From an uncultured Eubacteriales bacterium (GTDB lineage Bacteria; Bacillota; Clostridia; Christensenellales; Aristaeellaceae), in assembly GCA_902785105.1 (NCBI GenBank), contig CACZXF010000008.1, positions 1-64,000 on the forward strand: 64,000 nt of DNA, read 5' to 3'. Of the stretch, positions 16,626 to 23,513 are shown one piece after another. Positions within the stretch are counted from its first letter, which is position 1. Each line of letters starts with the position of its first letter. Below the pieces are notes generated by a model. That model saw only the letters and a list, made by a program, of their open reading frames with translations. It made no database searches and was not told the origin of the DNA. Made by a program: the position numbers and the translations under genes.

Positions 16626-17417
16626 TCAGTCCTCATCTACGAGCACGGGGTCATCTTCCTCCGACGCGGAATAATCCAGCGTCAGCTTGATGGGGCTCGC
16701 CTCTCGGATATCATAGGCCGGCGCTTCCTCCCCAGGTTCTACAGTCGTCGGCGCTCCCTCTTCCCTGGAGTGCTCAAAGATCGTCTTGGGCTTCTCATAG
16801 TCGGGTACCGCGGGAACGGGATCGGGCGTCGGCGGGATCTCTGCGTGTCCCTTGCGGCCCTTCCTGCGTTCCCCCGGCGAGGAGGTCACGTTGTTGATGC
16901 TGATGGAGACAGTGCGCACGGCTACGCCGCAGTTCAGCTCCACGAATTTGCGGATGGCCTGCTGCATATTCATGGTAACAGTGGGCACATGGCAGCCGTT
17001 GACCAGTATGGCAATGATGTCGATGGCGATGGCATCGTCGGCGTTCTGGATGCCGATCTTCATATCGCTGATGCCGTCGATATTGATTACGGCCTGCCGC
17101 ACCATCTGTTCAATGGCCGGCACGGAAATGCGCACGCGGCCCGTCTCACTTGAATCCACGGTGATGAAGCCCCGGGCGGTCTTCCTCCCCCGCTGGAAGA
17201 TGAAGCACACCTGCACCACGGACAGCACCACATAGATAGCCAGTATGGCGATGCCGAGGACCATCACCTCAGTGGCCGTCAGTTTGCCGGTGAATTGATT
17301 GTAATATTTCAACACCAGGTCGGGCTTGATGATGTACAGCGTAAAGATTGCGCAGATCAGCACCGAGCACAGCCAGTGGAAAAACATCAGTATGCGTTTA
17401 CCGATTGTCAGTTTCAT
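16626..17417 (-). CDS. amaP: Alkaline shock response membrane anchor protein AmaP
   Basis: 263 residues. Two N-terminal membrane helices (about 8-30 and 49-72) are followed by a cytoplasmic Asp23-like domain with GFITVDSSETGRVRISVPAIEQMV and a divergent C-terminal tail rich in Pro, Glu and Asp. AmaP anchors Asp23 at the membrane. The adjacent upstream gene is an Asp23 protein, which supports the pairing. The envelope-stress role is known from Staphylococcus and is inferred here. Confidence 0.85.
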   Translation of the reverse strand: MKLTIGKRILMFFHWLCSVLICAIFTLYIIKPDLVLKYYNQFTGKLTATEVMVLGIAILAIYVVLSVVQVCFIFQRGRKTARGFITVDSSETGRVRISVPAIEQMVRQAVINIDGISDMKIGIQNADDAIAIDIIAILVNGCHVPTVTMNMQQAIRKFVELNCGVAVRTVSISINNVTSSPGERRKGRKGHAEIPPTPDPVPAVPDYEKPKTIFEHSREEGAPTTVEPGEEAPAYDIREASPIKLTLDYSASEEDDPVLVDED

Positions 17418-17480
17418 CGCGTTCTCCTTTCCCCGGCGGCGCGGCTGACCTCTGAAAGCCGGGCGTCGGGAACGGCGGAC

Positions 17481-18278
17481 TTATTCGAGGGCATCCGCGT
17501 CGGAAGCGTCGTCGTAATCCTCGTAATCCGAGACGTAATCTTCGATATCATCCTCCACAGGGGTGATGCGAACGGACTTGGGCGCCGGCTCGGGCTCAGG
17601 TACAGGCTGAGGCACGGGAGCAGGTTCGGGCTCAGGCTCGGGTTCGACCGCCTCGGGGATGTCATCGTCTTCCTCATCCTCAAGTTCGATCACGTCGTCG
17701 TCCTCATCCTCTTCTTCCTCTTCCTCGTCCAGCTCTTCCTCCTCGTCTTCGAGCTCCTCTTCCTCTTCTTCCTCGACTTCCTCTTCCTCGATCACGGGAG
17801 CTGCCGGGGCGGGCGCTGTGGCTTCCTCGGCCTTGGCCTCGGCGTTGCGCTCAAGCATCTTGCGGTGCTGGGCATCCAGCTCGGCGTTGGCCTTCTGCTC
17901 GCGCTCAAAGCTGATGCCGACGACATGGATATCCACCCTGCGGACCTCGAGGCCGGTCATGGTCTCTACGGCCTTCTTCACATTCTCCTGGAGGTTTTTG
18001 GCCACCTCGGGCACGGGAGAGCCATAATCCACGACGATGCTGATATCCACGGTAACCTTGTTGCCCTCTAAATCGATCCGCACGCCCTTGGTAAAGTTGC
18101 GGGTGTTTTTCCGGGAGAACATATCGGCAAAGCCGGAGGAGGGCGCGCTCATGCTGGCGACGCCATCCACTTCATTGGCCGCAAGGCCGGCGATGGTCGC
18201 AACGACTTCGGTCGCAAAGGATACGGTACCGTCCGGATTCTCGTTCAGCTTGACATCGGAAGGATAATTTTCGCTCAT
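17481..18278 (-). CDS. Asp23/Gls24 family envelope stress protein with acidic tail
   Basis: 265 residues from ATG 18278, which has AAAGGAGG 9 nt upstream; the longer frame upstream has no ribosome site. Residues 1-115 form the Asp23 domain (GTVSFATEVVATIAGLAANEVDGVASM; later VDISIVVDYGSPVPEVAKNLQE). Residues about 140-265 are extremely acidic: runs of E and D, then alternating EPEP/APVP and a second acidic stretch. Asp23 proteins normally end soon after the domain, so the tail is an unusual extension. It is expected to act with AmaP at the cytoplasmic membrane face. Confidence 0.85.
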   Translation of the reverse strand: MSENYPSDVKLNENPDGTVSFATEVVATIAGLAANEVDGVASMSAPSSGFADMFSRKNTRNFTKGVRIDLEGNKVTVDISIVVDYGSPVPEVAKNLQENVKKAVETMTGLEVRRVDIHVVGISFEREQKANAELDAQHRKMLERNAEAKAEEATAPAPAAPVIEEEEVEEEEEEELEDEEEELDEEEEEEDEDDDVIELEDEEDDDIPEAVEPEPEPEPAPVPQPVPEPEPAPKSVRITPVEDDIEDYVSDYEDYDDASDADALE

Positions 18279-18428
18279 GTTGCAGACCTCCTTTATTGAA
18301 TTGCCGGTGCCGCGGAATAGGGCCCGGCGGGGATAAGCCTTCTGCCTATCATTATAACAGAAAAACGCGCAATGCGCAAATACTTTCATTTAATTATTTG
18401 GAAGGATTTTCACATTTTCGCTGTTTTT

Positions 18429-18675
18429 ATACTAAATTGCTTCTAAGACAGGTACAAATGCGGAGCGGATTTTTTGCCCTGGCAACGCGGAGCGGAGGGA
18501 GGCGATGCCAAAGCATCGTTGACCGGAGCAAGGTTGGAAACCCAGAGGGGGATCCAAGTCCGGCTGAAAGCCGGACCACGGACGGTCGAATCGAAGATTC
18601 GACCGCCGCGCCGTCCGCTAAGCCAGGGTGGAAAAGACGCCCGCAGATGTACATGGATTAGATGCAATTTAGTAT
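18429..18675. repeat. Second MITE-like family (single copy here)
   Basis: 28-bp imperfect terminal inverted repeats: ATACTAAATTGCTTCTAA at 18429 onward and, on the other strand from 18675, ATACTAAATTGCATCTAA, both continuing to GTACA. The inside is GC-rich with a GGTCGAATC/GATTCGACC hairpin and no plausible gene. It lies between asp23 and spoIIIAH. Its ends differ from the GTAA-ended family. Confidence 0.65.
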
Positions 18676-18710
18676 TAGCGCGATCCATGTCTAATTAAGC
18701 GCTTCCGCTG

Positions 18711-19193
18711 TCAATTGATGGGAATAATCCTGACACTGCCGCCTGAGACGCCGGTCTCCCGGAGAACGAGGTCCAGTATCACGGCAGTCTCTTGCCGGGT
18801 GAGCTTCTCCCGGCGCACCAGCACGTTTACCGCGCCATCGCTGACGCTGACCAGAGCATTGTCAAAGCCACGTGCGCCGATGAGGCCCTCCAGACGACCC
18901 TCGGCGTCCTCCGCGTCGATGAGCGCCATGAGCTGACGCTGGGCCAGCGACAGGGTTTCGGCATCGGTCTTGGCATCATGGATGATGTCGTTCAGCTCCG
19001 CCCGCTGCCGCTGACGGCGCTGCTCGCGCTCTGTGCGAAAACGGGTAAGGGCGTCCAGGCGCACAGCCTCGGACTGTGCCGGCTGGGCTGTCACCGGCTG
19101 ATCGCGATGAACCCAGGTCAGCGCCATCAGAGAGGCTACCAGCAGCAGCGCGACTGTGACAGCTGTCAATATTCTTCGATTCAACGCCTTCAT
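18711..19193 (-). CDS. spoIIIAH: Stage III sporulation protein AH
   Basis: 160 residues. A single N-terminal membrane helix (about 8-28), a charged coiled region (about 50-85) and a C-terminal YscJ/FliF-like ring-building domain ending GGSVRIIPIN. In sporulation SpoIIIAH in the mother cell binds SpoIIQ in the forespore and forms part of the channel. It overlaps spoIIIAG by 4 nt and is the last gene of the spoIIIA operon, as in Bacillus. Confidence 0.88.
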   Translation of the reverse strand: MKALNRRILTAVTVALLLVASLMALTWVHRDQPVTAQPAQSEAVRLDALTRFRTEREQRRQRQRAELNDIIHDAKTDAETLSLAQRQLMALIDAEDAEGRLEGLIGARGFDNALVSVSDGAVNVLVRREKLTRQETAVILDLVLRETGVSGGSVRIIPIN

Positions 19194-19561
19194 TCCATGC
19201 CACCTCTATAGCTGTCCTGTCTGCCAATCACGCGGACCCGGCTCCCATCGATATCCAACAGCGTCCGCACAGCCGCCTGAAGCTCCAGCGCCGGGCGCAC
19301 CCCCTCCAGCTCTCTGTCGACGATTACCGCGCCTATGGGCTTCCCTTCGCCATCCACGGTTATCATGACGCTGACTTGGCCCACCCCGTCGATGCGGGAA
19401 AGTATCCCTTCCAGCCGCCGCTCCAGGTCACTTTTCCCGTCGTTTGCGGGATTCGCCAGCCTACTCCCCGTCAGTGCCAGTGCCAGCAGGGCCAAAAGCA
19501 CCAGCGCGGCAAACCATTCAATGCGCCTCGCGCCGCGCAGGCGTTCCAATAGCGGCCTCAT
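19190..19561 (-). CDS. spoIIIAG: Stage III sporulation protein AG
   Basis: 123 residues, shorter than the ~200 of Bacillus. An N-terminal membrane helix (about 15-32) is followed by LERRLEGILSRIDGVGQVSVMITV, the conserved ring-building segment. SpoIIIAG forms a large ring of the feeding-tube channel. It is coupled to spoIIIAH. A MITE-like element separates it from the spoIIIAF remnant. Confidence 0.85.
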   Translation of the reverse strand: MRPLLERLRGARRIEWFAALVLLALLALALTGSRLANPANDGKSDLERRLEGILSRIDGVGQVSVMITVDGEGKPIGAVIVDRELEGVRPALELQAAVRTLLDIDGSRVRVIGRQDSYRGGME

Positions 19562-19588
19562 GATTTCTTACCTCTTATATGTTAATTA

Positions 19589-19648
19589 GCAGATTGGAAT
19601 TTTTCTATGTAACGGGGGAACGACCTCTCCTCAACAAATCCCTGTTTC
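19589..19648. repeat. Reduced type C element between spoIIIAG and spoIIIAF
   Basis: The left inner end is AGATTGGAATTTTT. The right end is CTCAACAAATCCCTGTTT, with GGGAACGACCTCTC inside. This matches the inverted type C copy at 2470-2582 with an internal deletion. It lies 20 bp past the spoIIIAF stop. Confidence 0.65.
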
Positions 19649-19668
19649 CCTGCCCGTCACCCATTTTC

Positions 19669-19845
19669 TTAAAGGGTTCCAAGCGCATCCACAGCGATCC
19701 GCGCTGCGCACAGAGCCATGGAGAGGCCGCAGACCAAGCGGAGGCCGTCGGCGTAGTCGCCGAAAAGGGCATCTGTCAGGGCGACCACAAGGCTGGTAGC
19801 GAAAAGGCTCGTCAGCGCGGGGCGAAGGGCTTCGAAAAAAGACAT
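19669..19845 (-). CDS. spoIIIAF: Short SpoIIIAF-like protein (58 residues)
   Basis: ATG 19845 with TAAGGAGG 5-6 nt upstream; stop TAA 19669-19671. The product has two hydrophobic segments, MSFFEALRPALTSLFATSL... and ...LRLVCGLSMALCAARIAVDAL. This matches the N-terminal membrane part of SpoIIIAF by position and pattern. Normal SpoIIIAF is about 200 residues, so the soluble C-terminal domain is absent. It sits in the right operon slot between spoIIIAE and spoIIIAG. Either the gene was truncated by the MITE insertion just downstream or this lineage uses a mini-AF. Similarity is weak; context carries much of the call. Confidence 0.65.
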   Translation of the reverse strand: MSFFEALRPALTSLFATSLVVALTDALFGDYADGLRLVCGLSMALCAARIAVDALGTL

Positions 19846-19855
19846 ACGTGCCTCC

Positions 19856-20935
19856 TTATAATCTCAACAGCACCGCGAAGCCACCCACCAACAGCGCGGT
19901 GACCACTGCCGCGCAGGCGCACAGCGCCAGGAGCAGCTCCATGATTTCCCCGAAGCGGCTCACCATTGCCACGGCGGGCACATCTCCAGCTAAGGGTTCC
20001 AGCACGGCGGCGACGAGCTTCATTGATACCATACCTGCCCCCAGCTTCAGCATAGGCTCGATGCAGATGTGCAGTATAAATACGACGCCCGTAAGACCCA
20101 CCGCACGAAAGACTGCTCCCGCGCTGGCCGCCAGGGAACCGGCAGACCCCGAGATCTCGCCGCCGATCACTGGCACGAGGTTTTCGAGGGCCAGCTTTGC
20201 CGCCTGTATTGCGGCGGTATCGCGAGCCGCGCCCATCAGGCCACGAGCGGACATCAGACCGCCAAAGATGAACATTGATGCCGCCAACAACCAGTGAACT
20301 GTCCCCTTCATCAGGCCGAACAGCCGCTGCAACGGAAATCGACGGGACAGACTGCCAGCCACCGCCACAACGCCGGCGGCCATGCAAAGTCTTAAACCCA
20401 CATCCCTCAGCAGCATGTTGATGAGGTCAGCGCATTCCGCCGCCAGCGGCGTCATGATGGACGCCGTGACCGACGCGCCCGTGACCGCAGCGGCGGAAAC
20501 CAGTACCGGTGTCAGCGTGTCAGACGCCCGGTTTACATCCGCAAGAAAAGTCTCGGCCGTTCCGCGTGCCGCCACCGCCTGTCCGCCCAGTATTAGCGCG
20601 CAACACAGGCCGCACAACAGGCTTGCCATGTCCGTCGCCACCCTTTCCCGCCCCAGCAACTGCCGAAGCAGCACACAGAGCAAAACGGGAGGCAGTATGC
20701 CCTGAAGCAACGCGGAAAAATCGCTCTGAATCCGCCCTTTGAATCCGTCAAGCAACTGACGGAGGAGTTCTGAAGGCGTGCCTGTCTCTCCGCGGAGCAG
20801 CGTTCCCAGCGTCGCCCAGGCATCGAAGCCGGTTTCCCCGGCGTATTCCGCCAGTGCTTCAAATCCGACCTGCCGGGCAAAGACCGTCTCCCCCGCCTCT
20901 GCCAGCGCAATGCCACGCAGCAGCAACAGCATCAT
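19856..20935 (-). CDS. spoIIIAE: Stage III sporulation protein AE
   Basis: 359 residues from ATG 20935, which overlaps the spoIIIAD stop (ATGA). Upstream codons in this frame are a shadow of spoIIIAD. A signal-like N-terminus (MMLLLLRGIALAEA) is followed by a long polytopic membrane region with SASVTAS-type and GGLMSARG segments typical of SpoIIIAE. It is a mother-cell membrane permease-like component of the SpoIIIA-SpoIIQ complex. Length is slightly below Bacillus (about 399). Confidence 0.9.
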   Translation of the reverse strand: MMLLLLRGIALAEAGETVFARQVGFEALAEYAGETGFDAWATLGTLLRGETGTPSELLRQLLDGFKGRIQSDFSALLQGILPPVLLCVLLRQLLGRERVATDMASLLCGLCCALILGGQAVAARGTAETFLADVNRASDTLTPVLVSAAAVTGASVTASIMTPLAAECADLINMLLRDVGLRLCMAAGVVAVAGSLSRRFPLQRLFGLMKGTVHWLLAASMFIFGGLMSARGLMGAARDTAAIQAAKLALENLVPVIGGEISGSAGSLAASAGAVFRAVGLTGVVFILHICIEPMLKLGAGMVSMKLVAAVLEPLAGDVPAVAMVSRFGEIMELLLALCACAAVVTALLVGGFAVLLRL

Positions 20936-21318
20936 GGCGCAAGCTGCCCAAGCAATTCCGCCAGCCGGGAGGCCATGGGCACGCAGAGGGCCAGTATGGC
21001 GATCCGGGCGATGAGCCCGATCCTTCCCGCCAGGGCGGATTCCCCCGCGTCCCGGCAGAGCTGACTGCCAAGCTCGGCGATGATCGTGATGCCTGCCGCG
21101 CGGAGTATGGCGGTGATGGAATCGCCGTCCATATCCCGAAAGAGCCGACGCAGTCCCTCCAACTCCGGCAGCATTGCGCGAACCCTCAGCGCCAGCATCA
21201 GCAGCGCCGCCGTCCCCACGGCCAGTGAGACCACTGTCGCCAGCTCCGATCGCTGGACCCGAAGCATTGAGCAGACCAGCGCCGCGGCCACGCATAGCCC
21301 GATCCACTGAATCGCCAT
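20932..21318 (-). CDS. spoIIIAD: Stage III sporulation protein AD
   Basis: 128 residues, family length. Several membrane helices, with the conserved AGITIIAELGSQLCRDAGESALAGRIGLIAR signature split around residues 76-105. It is an export-gate-like component with SpoIIIAC and AE. It overlaps spoIIIAE by 4 nt. Confidence 0.93.
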   Translation of the reverse strand: MAIQWIGLCVAAALVCSMLRVQRSELATVVSLAVGTAALLMLALRVRAMLPELEGLRRLFRDMDGDSITAILRAAGITIIAELGSQLCRDAGESALAGRIGLIARIAILALCVPMASRLAELLGQLAP

Positions 21319-21327
21319 GAACCCGCC

Positions 21328-21522
21328 TCACAGCGCGAACAGGCTGCGGATGGTGTCGAAAAAACTGGAAATCATGTTCACCACCATCATCAGCACCACC
21401 ACCAGCCCGGAGAGCGTCGCCAGCATGGCGATGTCGTCCCGGCCCGCCCGGCTTAAAATCTGGCCGATCACCGTCACCACTATGCCGATACCCGCAATTT
21501 TGAATACAAAATCGACGTCCAT
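21328..21522 (-). CDS. spoIIIAC: Stage III sporulation protein AC
   Basis: 64 residues. Two membrane helices with FKIAGIGIVVTVIGQIL and SRAGRDDIAMLATL, which is characteristic of SpoIIIAC. It lies 9 bp before spoIIIAD. A 322-bp gap filled by a fold-back element separates it from spoIIIAB, whereas these genes are normally contiguous. Confidence 0.93.
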   Translation of the reverse strand: MDVDFVFKIAGIGIVVTVIGQILSRAGRDDIAMLATLSGLVVVLMMVVNMISSFFDTIRSLFAL

Positions 21523-21555
21523 GTGTTACCTCGGTTTTTTACTTGTCAAGTGAAC

Positions 21556-21852
21556 CTATAAATTGGAATTTAGCGGGTTGCACCCGCGGGCAATTGCTGC
21601 CGCGTTTAAGTGACCGGTCCTGGGGGACCATAGGTCCGAGCCCCCCAGGACCTATGTTGCGTTCCTAATAATATGTTAGCGGTGAGCGACGTTTTTGAGG
21701 TCAAAAAGCAAAAAGTCGGAGCCTCGAACGAGGAGGTATAAGAAACGCAACGTAGGGCTTTGGGGGCTCGGATCTATGGCCCCCAAAGACTGGGGCCTAT
21801 GCGCGGCAGCTATTGCCCGTGGGAGCTCCCCCACAAATCCCTGTTTATATCA
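21556..21852. repeat. Long fold-back element (type D) between spoIIIAC and spoIIIAB
   Basis: The ends are the shared inner repeats, TATAAATTGGAATTT and, on the other strand, GATATAAACAGGGATTTGT. The two arms (about 21556-21670 and 21735-21852) are imperfect reverse complements over more than 100 bp, including GGGCAATTGCTGCCGCG and ACCTATGTTGCGTT with their partners. The whole unit can form one giant hairpin. The right tip supplies the TAA stop of spoIIIAB. No gene lies inside. Confidence 0.7.
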
Positions 21853-22345
21853 CAATCAGCGCCAGCATTAGTCCTGTCAGCAGACCCAGGGACAGATATA
21901 GCCGTTCTGCTTCCCCTGCTCGCTTTTCGGCATCGGAAAGATTCTTTCCCAGCGCTTCGAGGGTGGAGGCAATGAGGATGTCCTGCTGCTCCCGTCCGCT
22001 TTCGCCGAGCTGGTTGAACAGAGTATCCAGCGCGCGTCTGTCCTCCAAGGTCAGCACATCCATCAAACCGCCCGGACGCGTCTCCCTCTCAGCAACAACG
22101 CGCCACGTTCTCCCGGCGCTGTCCCCCGGCTTCATGGCGCGGCCCAACTGCTCCAGTGCGGGACATTCCGAGGCGGTCAGGGCGATGGACACCGGCTCCA
22201 GCATTCGGATCATGTGGACGCGCAGCACGCGAACGCCCTGTATCAGCCCTGTGAGCGTCTCAACCCTGCGCCGGGCGGACATCGACAGCGCGTTACCGCA
22301 CAGCCCGCAGCCCACCACCACGCAAAACGCCAGCGCCAGCCGCAT
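21845..22345 (-). CDS. spoIIIAB: Stage III sporulation protein AB
   Basis: 166 residues, with membrane helices at both ends and a helical middle (LTGLIQGVRVLRVHMIRMLEPVSIAL). This GspF-like architecture is that of SpoIIIAB. ATG 22345 has GGGAGG 7-8 nt upstream, placed inside the spoIIIAA coding region, so the two genes overlap by 53 nt. The stop lies inside the tip of the type D element. Confidence 0.9.
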   Translation of the reverse strand: MRLALAFCVVVGCGLCGNALSMSARRRVETLTGLIQGVRVLRVHMIRMLEPVSIALTASECPALEQLGRAMKPGDSAGRTWRVVAERETRPGGLMDVLTLEDRRALDTLFNQLGESGREQQDILIASTLEALGKNLSDAEKRAGEAERLYLSLGLLTGLMLALIVI

Positions 22346-23204
22346 GACATTCCTCCCTGATTTCTACTACATTTCCCGGCTTTTCTCCCAGCAATATGAA
22401 AACATCAAATACCTCAAGGGCATCGCGAAGGGAGCGGCGCTGTGTGAGTTGTTCAAAGGTCCCCGCGTGAGCGGAGGCGATGACGCTGACTCCGCACCGC
22501 GCGGCCTCCGCCAGCGCTGCCGCGTCCCCCTCTCCGCCGATCTCATCCGCAATGATGACTTCCGGCGCGGCGGCGCGAAGCATGTGGGCGATGGTGAGGG
22601 CTTTGGGACCGCCGTCCATGACGTCGGTAAAAGGCCCCACGTCCAGCGTGGGCACACCCTCCCGGCTGGCGGCCAGCTCGTGCCGCTCGTCCGCGATGCA
22701 GACGTTTCGCCCCACCCCGGATAGTCGCCGCGCGATTTCCCGAAGCAGCGTCGTCTTGCCAAGACCCGGTCCGGAGACGATCAGCGCAGATCGGATATCA
22801 CCTGTTTCTTCTATTATATGGGGGATAATTCCGTCCGCGCATCCACGTTTCTCCCGACTGACGCGAATGCAGAATGAGCCCACCCCGGCCATGCCCCTGA
22901 TTCGCTGTCCATCATAAATCAGGCGACCGCAGACACCCACGCGACAGCCGTCGGACATCGTAAAAAAGCCCTGCGAGAGCTCCTCCTCTCGGGTATAGAA
23001 GCTGTGGTCCATCAGTGAAGCAAGTATTCTTTTAAGCGTTGCCGCTTCAATCACATCATTCGACATCCAGCTCCCATTCTGTCCCCTGAACTGCACAGGA
23101 CGTCCGACGCGCAACCGAACCTCATGGACTTCCTTCTCCCGTTCCGCCAACATGCGCCCCGCTTCTTCGGGCAGTAATGCCCGAAGCCTGTCCAAGGTCT
23201 CCAT
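22293..23204 (-). CDS. spoIIIAA: Stage III sporulation protein AA (secretion ATPase-like)
   Basis: 303 residues. Walker A is SGPGLGKTTLLREIAR and Walker B EVIIADEIG, with the downstream ASAHAGTFEQL segment. This is the SpoIIIAA branch of the secretion/pilus ATPases. It powers the mother-cell to forespore channel needed for sigma-G activity. It is the first gene of the operon; a candidate sigma-E promoter lies at 23237-23266. The C-terminus is overlapped by spoIIIAB. Confidence 0.94.
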   Translation of the reverse strand: METLDRLRALLPEEAGRMLAEREKEVHEVRLRVGRPVQFRGQNGSWMSNDVIEAATLKRILASLMDHSFYTREEELSQGFFTMSDGCRVGVCGRLIYDGQRIRGMAGVGSFCIRVSREKRGCADGIIPHIIEETGDIRSALIVSGPGLGKTTLLREIARRLSGVGRNVCIADERHELAASREGVPTLDVGPFTDVMDGGPKALTIAHMLRAAAPEVIIADEIGGEGDAAALAEAARCGVSVIASAHAGTFEQLTQRRSLRDALEVFDVFILLGEKPGNVVEIREECHAAGAGVLRGGGLRAVR

Positions 23205-23236
23205 AGCCCCCTCGCCTCCCCTCTGGACATGCTAAT

Positions 23237-23266
23237 ATCCTATGGCGCGGAATGGAGATTCATGAC
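23237..23266 (-). promoter_or_regulatory. Candidate sigma-E promoter of the spoIIIA operon
   Basis: On the minus strand GTCATGAA (23266-23259), a 14-bp spacer and CATAGGAT (23244-23237) resemble the sigma-E -35 (ATA-rich) and -10 (CATA-type) boxes. The Bacillus spoIIIA operon is sigma-E controlled. Confidence 0.4.
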
Positions 23267-23275
23267 ACAGTCCTT

Positions 23276-23432
23276 TACTGAAAACAGGGATTTGTGGAGG
23301 AGTTGCCCGCTCTCCTGTAGGGGGGGCGTTGCGCCGCCCGCCCGATAGAACATGCTGTTTAACAGGGGGCGGGCGCCGAAACGGTGCCCCTACAGGGTTG
23401 GTTTGGCCTCCCAGTAAACTTCCAATTTATCT
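23276..23432. repeat. Type A element upstream of spoIIIAA
   Basis: Inner ends AAAACAGGGATTTGTGGAGG and, on the other strand, GATAAATTGGAAGTTTACTG. Cargo is the CTGTAGGGGGGGCGTTGCGC hairpin and a GGGCGCCG-AAA-CGGTGCCC arm. With the capA terminator it fills the 308-bp gap between spoIIIAA and the CapA gene. Confidence 0.7.
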
Positions 23433-23465
23433 GAGATATTGAGCATTAATACGAATACTTGTTGA

Positions 23466-23501
23466 ATAAAAAAGGCAAACCGTCAAACGCGACGATTTGC
23501 C
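23466..23501 (-). terminator. Terminator of the CapA-like gene
   Basis: Minus strand GGCAAATCGTC pairs with GACGGTTTGCC, followed by a run of six T. Confidence 0.85.
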
Positions 23502-23513
23502 TGTTTGTGTGTG

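Noticed and set aside
19856..21331. 491-codon version of spoIIIAE
   Set aside because: The first 132 codons are a shadow of spoIIIAD; the true start overlaps the spoIIIAD stop at 20935.
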